A stretch of DNA of 55,225 nt from assembly GCA_045658965.1 (NCBI GenBank), contig JAZOVZ010000062.1, positions 1 to 55,225 of the forward strand. The letters run 5' to 3'. This document shows positions 1 through 7,301 of the stretch, one piece after another. Origin of the DNA: SVQP01 sp045658965 (GTDB lineage Bacteria; Bacillota; Clostridia; Oscillospirales; CAG-272). The position numbers and the translations under genes are program-made. The stretch's first letter is position 1. Each line of letters opens with the position of its first letter. The notes beneath the pieces were generated by a model. That model saw only the letters and a program-made list of their open reading frames with translations, searched no databases and had not been told where the DNA came from.

Positions 1-2
1 TG

Positions 3-386
3 ATCGGTCATCACGGCGAAACGCTCGATGCCGTACAGTATCTTGCCAACCTGTCCGCCAACAAGCGCGTAGACGGCAAGAAGGACGAGTACGTCAAGAT
101 CACGGTAGACGTAGAGGGCTACCGCGCAAAGCGCGAAGAAACGCTCCGCTCGCTCGCTCGCAGAATGGCGGGCCGCGTTCTGAAGTACAAGAAGAGCGTC
201 ATGCTCGAGCCCATGAATCCTTACGAGAGAAGAATCATTCACTCCGAGATTCAGCACATCGAGGGCGTTTCCACCAACTCGATCGGCTCTGAGAACAACC
301 GCAAGATCGTCATCTACCTCGAGGAAAAGCCCGGCAAGAAGGGCGGCAAGTCCGAGGAGTTCGCATCCTTTAGCGAAGAGTATTGA
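3..386 (+). CDS. jag: Jag/KhpB RNA-binding protein, KH and R3H domains (5' truncated)
   Basis: The frame is already open at the window edge, so the N-terminal part is missing; 127 residues remain. They begin in the KH-II domain at the loop I-G-H-H-G-E-T followed by L-D-A-V-Q-Y-L, and continue into an R3H domain with the signature M-N-P-Y-E-R-R-I-I-H and the later R-K-I-V-I-Y-L strand. Jag/KhpB binds RNA in the cytoplasm with KhpA and affects cell-wall synthesis and division in Firmicutes. In many Firmicutes it sits in the order rnpA-yidC-jag-mnmE. Here mnmE is about 20 kb downstream, and the next gene is a convergent azlD. A strong terminator follows, so jag is the last gene of its operon. 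The residues seen leave little doubt about the family. Confidence 0.93.
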   Translation: MGHHGETLDAVQYLANLSANKRVDGKKDEYVKITVDVEGYRAKREETLRSLARRMAGRVLKYKKSVMLEPMNPYERRIIHSEIQHIEGVSTNSIGSENNRKIVIYLEEKPGKKGGKSEEFASFSEEY

Positions 387-400
387 TCTATATAATAAAA

Positions 401-437
401 CAAGGACTGTATCACTTGGATGCAGTCCTTGTTTTTT
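401..437 (+). terminator. Rho-independent terminator after jag
   Basis: A perfect 9-bp stem (CAAGGACTG/CAGTCCTTG) is followed by six T on the plus strand. A run of A precedes it, so it may also end the convergent azlCD transcript. Confidence 0.85.
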
Positions 438-756
438 ATGCTTGTTGTATCAGGCGCAGCACGCACTCGGCTAAGAATGCGGCAGCGCAGGTAACGATTG
501 CCACAAAGGTCAGCCCCTTGTCGCGATAGGCGAAGAAACCGCCAACGGCAAGCCCAACCGCGCCCGAGATTACGTTGCCCGTAGCGTAAAACGCGGCGGG
601 AAGCGTCATGGCGGACAGCACGGCGTAGGGGATGTAATAGAGGAATGACTTGATAAAGCGGTTTTCGATCTTCTTGCGCATGGCGGCAAAGGGAATGGCG
701 CGCACAAGGTAGGTCGAGCCCGCGAGGATGAGCAGATAGATCCAGAAGTCCTTCAT
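436..756 (-). CDS. azlD: AzlD family branched-chain amino acid exporter small subunit
   Basis: A 106-residue hydrophobic protein with about four membrane segments and the AzlD pattern near the N-terminus (T-Y-L-V-R-A-I-P-F). AzlD pairs with AzlC to export branched-chain amino acids and their analogues across the cytoplasmic membrane. The frame is open further upstream, but the ATG at 756 is chosen. It overlaps the azlC stop as ATGA and has GGAGGTGG five bases before it. The longer version would add a Cys/Arg-rich stretch unlike any AzlD. Translational coupling with azlC is expected. Confidence 0.88.
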   Translation of the reverse strand: MKDFWIYLLILAGSTYLVRAIPFAAMRKKIENRFIKSFLYYIPYAVLSAMTLPAAFYATGNVISGAVGLAVGGFFAYRDKGLTFVAIVTCAAAFLAECVLRLIQQA

Positions 757-1457
757 GCTGCCACCTCCTGTTCGTCTTTCACAGGGAAGAGCAGCGCACC
801 CAAAACAGCCGCAACAATGGCGCAAATGCTGATCGAGATGCCCGAGGAGATTTGGTTAAGTCCGGGGATAAAGTAGAACGCGCAATGGAGCAGCCCCGCA
901 ATGGCAACCACGGCAAGTACAGCACGGGATTTGCGTGCCACAGGCGCGACAATGGCAAGGAACATGCCGTAAATGGCAAGGCAAAGAGCCGAGAGCACAA
1001 TGGCGGGCAGCACGTTGCCGACAAGCGCGCCCAGCAGCGTGCCCAGCGTCCAGCCAACGTAGGGGATGACCGAAAGACCGAGGAAGAATTTGGGATCAAC
1101 CTCGTCCTCGGCAGCAGCCACGGCAAAGATCTCGTCGGTCATAAAGAAGGCAAGCAGCCAACGCTTGATGCCGGTGAATTTGTCCGATACCTTTTGCGAG
1201 AGTGAGATGGACATGAAGGAATAGCGCACGTTGACGGTCAGCTGTGAGATCAGCATAGCGGCGTACTGCGCGGGGTGGATCATAATATCAAGCGCGGCAA
1301 GCTGCCCTGCCGAGGTCACGGTGGTCATGGAAATGATGACCGCCTGCCACCACGTAAAGCCCATGGACAGCGCCATAATGCCAAATGAGAAGGATACCGA
1401 GAGGTACCCAAGACCAATGGGAATGCCCGAACGCAATCCCCGAAGAAAGAGTTTCAT
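753..1457 (-). CDS. azlC: AzlC family branched-chain amino acid permease
   Basis: A 234-residue integral membrane protein, the usual AzlC length. It shows the family start G-I-P-I-G-L-G-Y-L-S-V-S-F-S-F-G and the later M-T-D-E-I-F-A-V motif around residues 105-112. It forms the large subunit of the AzlCD exporter for branched-chain amino acids. An AGGAAC ribosome site and a consensus promoter at 1490-1518 lie directly upstream, so this is the first gene of a two-gene operon. Substrate is inferred from the family only. Confidence 0.9.
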   Translation of the reverse strand: MKLFLRGLRSGIPIGLGYLSVSFSFGIMALSMGFTWWQAVIISMTTVTSAGQLAALDIMIHPAQYAAMLISQLTVNVRYSFMSISLSQKVSDKFTGIKRWLLAFFMTDEIFAVAAAEDEVDPKFFLGLSVIPYVGWTLGTLLGALVGNVLPAIVLSALCLAIYGMFLAIVAPVARKSRAVLAVVAIAGLLHCAFYFIPGLNQISSGISISICAIVAAVLGALLFPVKDEQEVAA

Positions 1458-1489
1458 GAGAAAAGTTCCTTATAGTAAATATATGAAAT

Positions 1490-1518
1490 ATTATAATGCG
1501 GGAAAGGGGATTTGTCAA
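1490..1518 (-). promoter_or_regulatory. Promoter of azlCD
   Basis: On the minus strand TTGACA (1518-1513) and TATAAT (1495-1490) are separated by 17 bases, a consensus housekeeping promoter. The start codon lies about 33 bases past the -10 box. Confidence 0.85.
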
Positions 1519-1611
1519 GGGCAATTTGCGGGGAGGTCAACATCCCATCGAGCCTTTTGCAATACGAGCGCAAATCGCGACACACGGGATGATTTGTGCA
1601 ACCGGTTAGGG

Positions 1612-1862
1612 TGCACGCGCGAAAAAGCCGTCCCCTCGGGGGAAGGAAGGGGACCCCGTAGCGAAGCGTAAGGGGGAGGAAGGGGTGGACTTACGAGGTG
1701 GGTATCGTAATCCGTCCATATGCTTTTATCGGAAACTTCTCTACATTCCCTAAAAAACGATTGTGTTCCCAAAACCATCGCGCGACCCCTTCCTCCCCGA
1801 TCGCATACGCTCCGGGGTCCCCTTCCTTCCCCCGAGGGGACGGCTTATTTGCGCGCATTTGC
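1612..1862. repeat. Inverted-repeat element in the 1458-1971 intergenic gap
   Basis: The gap between azlC and the radical SAM gene holds no convincing gene. Two arms face each other: 1625-1686 and 1785-1846. They share a perfect stretch of about 37 bases starting AAGCCGTCCCCTCGGGGG, then diverge slightly and match again at the inner ends. Just outside both arms a similar GCGCG-A-rich stretch appears, so the element probably spans 1612-1862. The roughly 100-base centre is not repeated. It resembles the element at 21841-21996 in its GTCCCC-CGGGGG-AAG motif. Likely a MITE-like or REP-like non-coding repeat; mobility is not shown. Confidence 0.7.
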
Positions 1863-1971
1863 ACCGAAGCGGAACGGTATGAATCAAAAACAGCAGGAAT
1901 CTGCTCACAATTGAACAAATTCCCGCCATGATTTCGCGCATTATGCTGCCCTGACTCTTTTTTGTGTGTGT

Positions 1972-2814
1972 TCAAAATCTCCTTGCATACGAGCACCTGC
2001 GGCACAGGTCCTCGGTCGCCTTGCGGCAGGTAAAGCCCTCGCGGATGGCGTGTGCGCGCGGCGAAGCAAGAATATCGGCAAGCGGCTCTTTGAACACGTT
2101 GCCCAGGTTGATCACGCCGTCGCTGTCAAGGCAGCAGGGCACTACCGTGCCATCGCACAGAATGCCGAACTGATTGCCCAGACCATAGCAATAGACCGCA
2201 TTGCCCCCGTCGGGCGCGTCCTTGTCGGGCCAGACAAAGCGGTCACCCCATTCCATATACAGCTTTTCGCGGATGCGTGCGCCGCGCGGGCTGATCACCC
2301 AATCACCGTGCAGACGCTCGCGTAAGAACGCCTCTATGCGCTCATTTTGTCCGCCGTCGCAGCCTCTGTTCCAAAGGCGGAATACCACGATAATGCCTGC
2401 CCGGGCTGCCTTTTCGGCAAAATCTGCCACCTCGGAGAGGTATTTGAGCATGGCGTCCTCACCGCCCTCTTCAAAGCTGTGCAGCGAGACGGAGACCTTG
2501 TGCGGCCCTGCAGCGATCAGCTCGTCGCCGCGCCCCCGCAGCAGTGTGCCGTTGGTGGTGATGACCGAGCGAAATCCGCGTGCATTCGCCATGCGGATCA
2601 TGTCGGGCAGGTCGGGGTGCGTCAGCGGCTCGCCCATGAGGTGATAGTAAACGAATTGGATCTTGCCCTCAAGCTCACCCAGCACGTGCGTAAATTCGTC
2701 CATGCTCATGCGGCGCGGTGCGCGGCTGTGCCCGTGGCAAAAGGAGCAATGCATATTGCAGATATTGGTGATCTCCACGTAAGCGCGGGTGCATTTCAGC
2801 GCGGATTGTGTCAT
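1972..2814 (-). CDS. Radical SAM/SPASM domain protein
   Basis: 280 residues. The radical SAM motif C-N-M-H-C-S-F-C (Cys19, Cys23, Cys26) binds the 4Fe-4S cluster that cleaves S-adenosylmethionine. The C-terminal part has further cysteines (V-V-P-C-C-L-D, then C-R-R-C near the end), as in SPASM domains that hold auxiliary Fe-S clusters. SPASM enzymes commonly modify peptides or mature other proteins, but no precursor peptide is visible here, so the substrate is unknown. The ATG at 2814 is chosen over an upstream in-frame start because it overlaps the preceding stop as ATGA and is preceded by AAAGGAG. It is coupled to the upstream endonuclease/phosphatase-family gene. Confidence 0.82.
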   Translation of the reverse strand: MTQSALKCTRAYVEITNICNMHCSFCHGHSRAPRRMSMDEFTHVLGELEGKIQFVYYHLMGEPLTHPDLPDMIRMANARGFRSVITTNGTLLRGRGDELIAAGPHKVSVSLHSFEEGGEDAMLKYLSEVADFAEKAARAGIIVVFRLWNRGCDGGQNERIEAFLRERLHGDWVISPRGARIREKLYMEWGDRFVWPDKDAPDGGNAVYCYGLGNQFGILCDGTVVPCCLDSDGVINLGNVFKEPLADILASPRAHAIREGFTCRKATEDLCRRCSYARRF

Positions 2815-3503
2815 TGGGTGCTCCTTTCGTAGGATAGTTTTTGCAGATCCGCCCACAACAGCAGATGGTCGGAATGATGATTTTGCAGCGTGCCCGTGTC
2901 GGTAATACGCCAAGGCGACGCGCAAACGATATTGTCAATGCCCTCACCCGAGGCGGGGAAGGTGGGATAGCGGTTGGGATTTGCCAAGCATGCGCCCGTA
3001 AATACGTCAAAATGCGCAAGGTCGGAGGTGTTGAAATCACCCGTCAGCACCCAAGCGGGAGTGCGTGCCACCAAGTCTGCTAAAGCGGCAAATTGCCCCG
3101 CGCGCAGCTCGTCTGATTCATAGGAAAGGTGGGTGTTGAAAAAGTCTACGCGCTCGCCGCCCACGTCCAGTATTGCGTGCCCCACCGAGCGCGTCTCGCG
3201 TGCGCCCTCGCTTGGCAGCTCTGTGACCGTGAACGAACGAATAGGGAAGCGCGAAAGGACGGCTGTGCCGTATTCGCCGCCCGCAAAATCGATGGCGCGG
3301 CAGAATGCGTAGTGCTCCCAGCCGAGTGCCTTGGCAAGCTCGGATAGCGTGTCGCGTCCGTGCACGCGCGCGGTGCCCACGTCCACCTCCTGCAAGCCAA
3401 CCACGTCTGCGCCGACGGACAAAATATCGGCGGCAAGCAGCGACATATCGTGTTGCACGTCGTGCCCGTTGCGGATGTTGTATGAAGCAATACGTAATGT
3501 CAT
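2811..3503 (-). CDS. Endonuclease/exonuclease/phosphatase family protein
   Basis: 230 residues with the complete fold signature: N-terminal S-Y-N-I-R-N-G, metal-binding Q-E-V-D (Glu39), G-D-F-N near the middle of the second half, and the catalytic H-S-D-H at the end. Members hydrolyse phosphodiester or phosphomonoester bonds in DNA, RNA, lipids or inositol phosphates with a divalent metal. The exact substrate cannot be told. No signal peptide is visible, so it is probably cytoplasmic. It has an AAAGGAG ribosome site and its own promoter, and its stop overlaps the start of the radical SAM gene. Confidence 0.85.
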   Translation of the reverse strand: MTLRIASYNIRNGHDVQHDMSLLAADILSVGADVVGLQEVDVGTARVHGRDTLSELAKALGWEHYAFCRAIDFAGGEYGTAVLSRFPIRSFTVTELPSEGARETRSVGHAILDVGGERVDFFNTHLSYESDELRAGQFAALADLVARTPAWVLTGDFNTSDLAHFDVFTGACLANPNRYPTFPASGEGIDNIVCASPWRITDTGTLQNHHSDHLLLWADLQKLSYERSTQ

Positions 3504-3534
3504 GCCCTTGCGCTCCTTTCAGAATCATACCCCC

Positions 3535-3563
3535 ATTATACCACGGCGGGCGGGTGTTTTCAA
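3535..3563 (-). promoter_or_regulatory. Promoter of the endonuclease/radical SAM operon
   Basis: Minus strand TTGAAA (3563-3558), 17-base spacer, TATAAT (3540-3535), 32 bases before the start codon. Confidence 0.8.
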
Positions 3564-3596
3564 GGGATTTTCGAAAAAGTTGCCATGACATAGGTG

Positions 3597-3930
3597 TAGG
3601 GGAGGATATTATCCTCCCGCCAGTCAAGATGTCGGTTTACCGTTTGGGTGTCGATACCGTACGTCTCCCCTTCGCGGTTCATAATACAAGATGGACGCGC
3701 GCTGTAAAGGCGTCCCACGGGGGTAGCGAAGCGGCACGAGCGTAATGAATGACATGCCGGTGGCATGTCAGAACGCGAGTGTGACCGAGCCGCAGCGAGA
3801 TCTTGCTCCTGCCGCCCGAATACGACCCCCTCTCTGTAGGGCAGGGGCTTGCTCCTGCCGCCGGTATTGCAATATCCGGAATCGCGGGAGGGGAGACCCC
3901 TCCCCTACGAAAATGTTTCACCCAAAACAA
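3597..3930. repeat. Gene-free gap filled with small palindromes and dispersed repeats
   Basis: No gene is supported here. It holds a GAGGATA/TATCCTC hairpin near 3603, and a stretch at 3675-3705 matching the flank of the inverted repeat at 21820-21855 (GGACG-GCG-TAAAGGCGTCCC). It also holds a GACATGCC/GGCATGTC hairpin near 3750. A copy at 3835-3862 of the TAGGG-GGGGCTTGCT-CCGC repeat is also found at 10501 and 10537. A GGGAGGGG/CCCCTCCC hairpin lies near 3885. Confidence 0.6.
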
Positions 3931-3931
3931 A

Positions 3932-3954
3932 GGGGACAGCCGCAGCTGTCCCCC
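3932..3954 (-). terminator. Terminator after fucI
   Basis: A 9-bp GC-rich stem (GGGGACAGC/GCTGTCCCC) with a four-base loop, followed on the minus strand by TTTGTTTT, starting 8 bases past the fucI stop. Confidence 0.85.
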
Positions 3955-3961
3955 AAAAAGC

Positions 3962-5791
3962 TTATTTGTACAAAGGTCCAAACGCCGCACAAGCGCGGTA
4001 ATCCTGACCTTCCTTGTCCATGCCGAACGCGTTCCAAACCGCAGGACGGTAAATGTCGTCCTCGGGCACGTTGTGCATGCAAACGGGAATGCGCAGCATC
4101 GAGCACATGGTGATCAGATCCGCACCGATATGGCCGTACGAGATCGCACCGTGGTTGGCTCCCCAGTTCATCATGACCTCGTAAGCGGTCTTGAAGGGGC
4201 TGCCGTCCTTGCCGTCGCAGCGCGGTGCAAACCACGTGCAGGGCCAGGTGGGATTGGTACGTTCCATGAGCGTGTCGGATACGTCATCGGGCAAATTGAC
4301 CGTCCAGCCCTCTGCAATCTGCAGCACGGGGCCACGACCCTTGCCCAAGTTCAGACGGATCATGGTGCAGGGCATTTCCGCACGGGTGGTGTAGTGGCTG
4401 GAAAATCCGCCGCCGCGGAAGTTATCAAGGCCTGCCTCGCACCAAACCGTGGCGTCGGTCATCTTCTTGATATCCTCGTCGGTTACCTCCCACCATCTCT
4501 TCATGATGGCGTTGCCGTTCTCGTCGGTGCAAACGCCCGAAGCGTCCAGACAAGCCGCGCCCGAGTTGAGCAGGTGGATAATACCGTTGGATTCAGCCGC
4601 TTTGCCTTCCAGCTTATAGCCGGTTACGCGCTCGGTCGCCTCGCTTGACCAGTAGGTGCGCACGTCGGCAAAGATCTGCGCGCGGTGGGTCAAGAGACGC
4701 ATCATCAGCATGCCCATGCCGTTGAGAATGTCGTTCTCGGTTGCCAAGGTGTAGGGCTCGCGTGCGCCCTGATAGTCAAAGGAGGAGGAGAGCAGTGCCT
4801 CGGGGTAGTCGCAGTTGGGCCAATGGTCTGTCCATTGTCTCTGACCCTGGAAGCCGCCCGCAATGGCGTTGTGACCAACCTTTTCTTCTTCAAACGCATC
4901 GGGAAGATTCGGGTTTCCTGCCATCAGATCCTTGATGATGCAGTACATCTTGACCGTGAATTCCCACTGCTTGCGCTTTTCTTGATCATTGAACTTGATC
5001 TTGCGCTGCTCGCCAAGGAATTCCACCGATTCGGGATTGTCGTCGCGACCTTCCTTGCAGTGCTCAAACGTCCAGGCAAGTGCCTTTTGGTATTCTTCCT
5101 CGTTGTAAATACCCTCTTCCATACGGCGCAGGATCTCGACCTCGTCAACAGACTCCACGCGCATGCCGAAGTAGGATTCCATCATGTCCTGATCCATGAT
5201 CGAGCCTGCAATGCCCATGCACTGCGAGCCGATCTGCAAATAGGACTTGCCGCGCATGGTGGCAACCGCCACAGCCGCGCGCGCAAAGCGCAAAAGCTTA
5301 TCCTTAACGTCCTCGGGGATCTCGGCAACCTGATCGCGGTCCTGCACCTCGTGGCCGTAAATGCCGAACGCGGGCAAGCCTTTCTGCGCATGACCCGCCA
5401 AAACTGCCGCAAGATAGACAGCGCCCGGACGCTCGGTGCCGTTAAAGCCCCAGACACCCTTGATGGTGCGGGGATCCATATCCATGGTTTCCGAGCCGTA
5501 GCACCAGCAGGGGGTCACGGACAGCGTAATGTCCACGCCCTCGCGTCTGAACTTTTCGGCGCAAGCCGCCGCCTCGGGTACACGGCCAATGCAGGTGTCT
5601 GCCAGCACGACCTTGACGGGCTCGCCGTTGGAATAAAAAAGATTATCCTCAAAAAGCTTCTTTGCAGCCTCTGCCATGGACCATACCAGCGGCTCAAGCG
5701 ATTCGCGCAGCATCATAGGGCCGCGTCTGCCGTCCACGATGGGACGAATACCAATGACGGGATAACCGCCTACGTATCTGTTGTTTGCCAT
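3962..5791 (-). CDS. fucI: L-fucose isomerase
   Basis: 609 residues, close to the usual 590-600. It interconverts L-fucose and L-fuculose, and commonly also D-arabinose and D-ribulose, using Mn2+ in the cytoplasm. Conserved blocks match the family throughout: G-I-R-P-I-V-D-G-R-R, T-P-C-W-C-Y-G-S-E-T, W-G-F-N-G-T-E-R-P-G-A, and G-F-Q-G-Q-R. The metal ligands align with those of the E. coli enzyme: Glu352 in A-T-E-N-D, Asp376 in F-A-D-V-R-T-Y, and a His near 547 in N-W-G-A-N-H-G. The gene is monocistronic, with its own promoter and terminator and a GGAGG site before the ATG. No fuculokinase, aldolase or transporter lies beside it. Its likely use is scavenging fucose from host or plant glycans. 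Confidence 0.96.
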   Translation of the reverse strand: MANNRYVGGYPVIGIRPIVDGRRGPMMLRESLEPLVWSMAEAAKKLFEDNLFYSNGEPVKVVLADTCIGRVPEAAACAEKFRREGVDITLSVTPCWCYGSETMDMDPRTIKGVWGFNGTERPGAVYLAAVLAGHAQKGLPAFGIYGHEVQDRDQVAEIPEDVKDKLLRFARAAVAVATMRGKSYLQIGSQCMGIAGSIMDQDMMESYFGMRVESVDEVEILRRMEEGIYNEEEYQKALAWTFEHCKEGRDDNPESVEFLGEQRKIKFNDQEKRKQWEFTVKMYCIIKDLMAGNPNLPDAFEEEKVGHNAIAGGFQGQRQWTDHWPNCDYPEALLSSSFDYQGAREPYTLATENDILNGMGMLMMRLLTHRAQIFADVRTYWSSEATERVTGYKLEGKAAESNGIIHLLNSGAACLDASGVCTDENGNAIMKRWWEVTDEDIKKMTDATVWCEAGLDNFRGGGFSSHYTTRAEMPCTMIRLNLGKGRGPVLQIAEGWTVNLPDDVSDTLMERTNPTWPCTWFAPRCDGKDGSPFKTAYEVMMNWGANHGAISYGHIGADLITMCSMLRIPVCMHNVPEDDIYRPAVWNAFGMDKEGQDYRACAAFGPLYK

Positions 5792-5833
5792 AATTTTTCC
5801 TCCGTGTGTTATTTGGGGAGAGTCTATAGGTTT

Positions 5834-5862
5834 ATTATAAAGGATTTTTGGGTGGTTGTCAA
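5834..5862 (-). promoter_or_regulatory. Promoter of fucI
   Basis: Minus strand TTGACA (5862-5857), 17-base spacer, TATAAT (5839-5834). No clear operator palindrome is seen around it. Confidence 0.85.
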
Positions 5863-5875
5863 GAAAAGAATCAAA

Positions 5876-5904
5876 TAAAACCGCCGCAGCATGCGCCGCG
5901 GCGG
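5876..5904 (-). terminator. Terminator ending the guaA-to-membrane-protein run
   Basis: A GC-rich hairpin (CCGCCGC/GCGGCGG with extra inner pairs) followed on the minus strand by TTTTATTTG. Confidence 0.8.
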
Positions 5905-5919
5905 GGTCACTGTATAGGA

Positions 5920-6309
5920 TTATCTTGATGAACGATTATAAATCCGCTCGATGATATAAAGGATGATTCGCACGGCAATGACAATGAGAGCCAAAAACGC
6001 GCCCAAGCCGCGTCTGCCCCATCTGAAGTCGATCGTTTCCAGCCACGTCACAAGCCCAAAGGAGATAGCCCCGCTGATAAGCCATAAAGGAATGGCATGC
6101 GGGTAAAAATGGGCGATACCTGTGCCGACGGCAAACGCAGCCACATAGCCTAACACCATGGCAGGGAACAGATCGTACATCATCGTGCCGTCAAAGTATC
6201 CGTGCTGTCGGGCAAGTCCGCCCACGATCACAAATATCAGGAATACGGCAATCGATATCACGATCGTAAGCTCTTTTGCAAGCGGTCTGTGTTGATTGTG
6301 TTCTTTCAT
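5920..6309 (-). CDS. Small integral membrane protein of unknown function
   Basis: 129 residues with a charged N-terminus (M-K-E-H-N-Q-H-R) and four predicted hydrophobic segments at about 14-31, 46-68, 73-90 and 102-118, ending in a basic tail R-I-Y-N-R-S-S-R. I do not recognise the family. It starts 12 bases after the ASCH gene and ends just before a terminator, so it is the last gene of that run. The upstream AGGAGCAAAAA supports the ATG. Nothing in the sequence indicates a substrate. Confidence 0.7.
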   Translation of the reverse strand: MKEHNQHRPLAKELTIVISIAVFLIFVIVGGLARQHGYFDGTMMYDLFPAMVLGYVAAFAVGTGIAHFYPHAIPLWLISGAISFGLVTWLETIDFRWGRRGLGAFLALIVIAVRIILYIIERIYNRSSR

Positions 6310-6321
6310 TTTTTGCTCCTG

Positions 6322-6666
6322 TTATCTGCGCGCAATTTCAATGCCTATTACTCCATAGGTATCTTGCTCTTCCTTGGAGTAATACAAGTCCATATCACGC
6401 GCAGAGGCGGTGGATATATCATGCTCGGTATATCCGCATTTCAAAAGGGGAAGATGGCGATACAATTCATCAAAAGACGAAAACACGTGCAGGGCAACCA
6501 CGGTGCAATGCAGCGACAAGGCAGGATCAGCGGAGTTCACAAATTCGATTTCGTCGTCCACGGATATCATTTTGCGCTTGTCGTCATACAGACGCAATTC
6601 GATGGTTTTGATGCCGTTTTTTATTGCATTGTACGGTCTGTCATGCAATTTCATTGTGTGCTTCAT
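6322..6666 (-). CDS. ASCH domain protein
   Basis: 114 residues. The start M-K-L-H-D-R-P-Y-N-A-I-K-N-G-I-K-T-I-E-L-R is the ASCH signature (G-x-K-T-x-E-x-R), followed by a short beta-barrel with D-D-E-I-E-F. ASCH domains share the PUA-like fold and are thought to bind RNA or modified nucleosides; some act as amidohydrolases on acetylated cytidine. The ATG at 6666 is chosen because CAGGAGAAG lies 6-12 bases upstream; the longer frame lacks such a site. It follows the four-helix-bundle gene by 69 bases on the same strand. Confidence 0.82.
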   Translation of the reverse strand: MKHTMKLHDRPYNAIKNGIKTIELRLYDDKRKMISVDDEIEFVNSADPALSLHCTVVALHVFSSFDELYRHLPLLKCGYTEHDISTASARDMDLYYSKEEQDTYGVIGIEIARR

Positions 6667-6735
6667 TGTAACTTCTCCTGTGAGTTGAAAACAGGTGATC
6701 ATAACCGGGGCAAGTAATTGACGCAGCCCCTAAGA

Positions 6736-7077
6736 CTATTTGCTTTTCAATGTATTGAGTGAAGCAATCAACATTCTGCGGATGCTTCCGCAATCATGAT
6801 AAGGTTTCTTTAAGATATCTGCAGGGAGGACGTTTGCTTTTCCGAGCAATTCTATCCAATATTCGGTTTCGTAGCATTCTTTGAGGGCGATTTGAAATTT
6901 AGTGATAAGATCCGCGGTGCTTTGTGCATAGTTAGCTTCTCGAATATTGGCACCGATGCTTGTGGCAGAACGCTCAAGTTGATTTTTTAGGGAATAATGC
7001 CCTTGAATTTGATCGCAAAGAAGCAAAATGTCCACTGCAAACTGCATGGACAGATCCGCGAGCTTGTTTTCCCTCAT
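6736..7077 (-). CDS. Four-helix-bundle protein (S23 / Avd-like family)
   Basis: 113 residues with the family signature: S-L-K-N-Q-L-E-R-S-A-T-S-I-G-A-N-I-R-E-A near residues 29-48, then K-F-Q-I-A-L-K-E-C-Y-E-T-E-Y-W. The family was first met in intervening sequences of 23S rRNA genes, and is related to the Avd accessory proteins of diversity-generating retroelements. The molecular role of stand-alone members is unknown. Here there is no rRNA or reverse transcriptase nearby. Instead the gene sits immediately downstream of a 210-base array of mini-hairpins. An AAAGGAGGAAACA ribosome site lies between array and ATG. Whether protein and array belong together is inference. Confidence 0.88.
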   Translation of the reverse strand: MRENKLADLSMQFAVDILLLCDQIQGHYSLKNQLERSATSIGANIREANYAQSTADLITKFQIALKECYETEYWIELLGKANVLPADILKKPYHDCGSIRRMLIASLNTLKSK

Positions 7078-7090
7078 TGTTTCCTCCTTT

Positions 7091-7300
7091 AATGAAATCG
7101 TGCGGCAAAATGCCGCACGATGAAATCACTTTGTGATGAAATCCGCTTGCGCGGATGAAATCGAAACTGCGTTTCGGTGGAATGAAATCCGCCATCGCCG
7201 CGCACGGCGATTTCATCCGAGCTTTGCGAGGATTTCATCCCGTAGGGATTTCATCCGACTCAAAGAGGCGGATTTCATTGCATTTGCCTGCGGCAAATGC
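7091..7300. repeat. Mini-hairpin array with GATGAAATC separators
   Basis: The entire gap between guaA and the four-helix-bundle gene is an array. On the plus strand the first half alternates the word GATGAAATC with small palindromes: GTGCGGCA/TGCCGCAC, TCACTTTGTGA, TCCGCTTGCGCGGA, GAAACTGCGTTTC. Around 7187-7215 the separator flips to its complement GATTTCATC. The second half carries TCCGAGCTTTGCGAGGA, TCCCGTAGGGA and an imperfect CCGACTC/GAGGCGG. It ends with a perfect 9-bp hairpin GCATTTGCC/GGCAAATGC at 7280-7300, one base from the guaA stop. Because the halves are mirror images, the whole array could fold into one long branched hairpin. Confidence 0.85.
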
Positions 7301-7301
7301 C

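Noticed and set aside
1515..1963. Small open frames in the 1458-1971 gap
   Set aside because: They run across the inverted-repeat arms in both directions, have no ribosome sites and encode Pro/Arg/Ser-rich peptides typical of non-coding GC-rich sequence.
4685..5878. 397-codon open frame on the plus strand
   Set aside because: It is antisense to fucI, whose protein matches the family along its whole length.
6736..7077. Intervening sequence of a 23S rRNA gene
   Set aside because: The four-helix-bundle protein family suggests it, but no rRNA sequence is found on either side.
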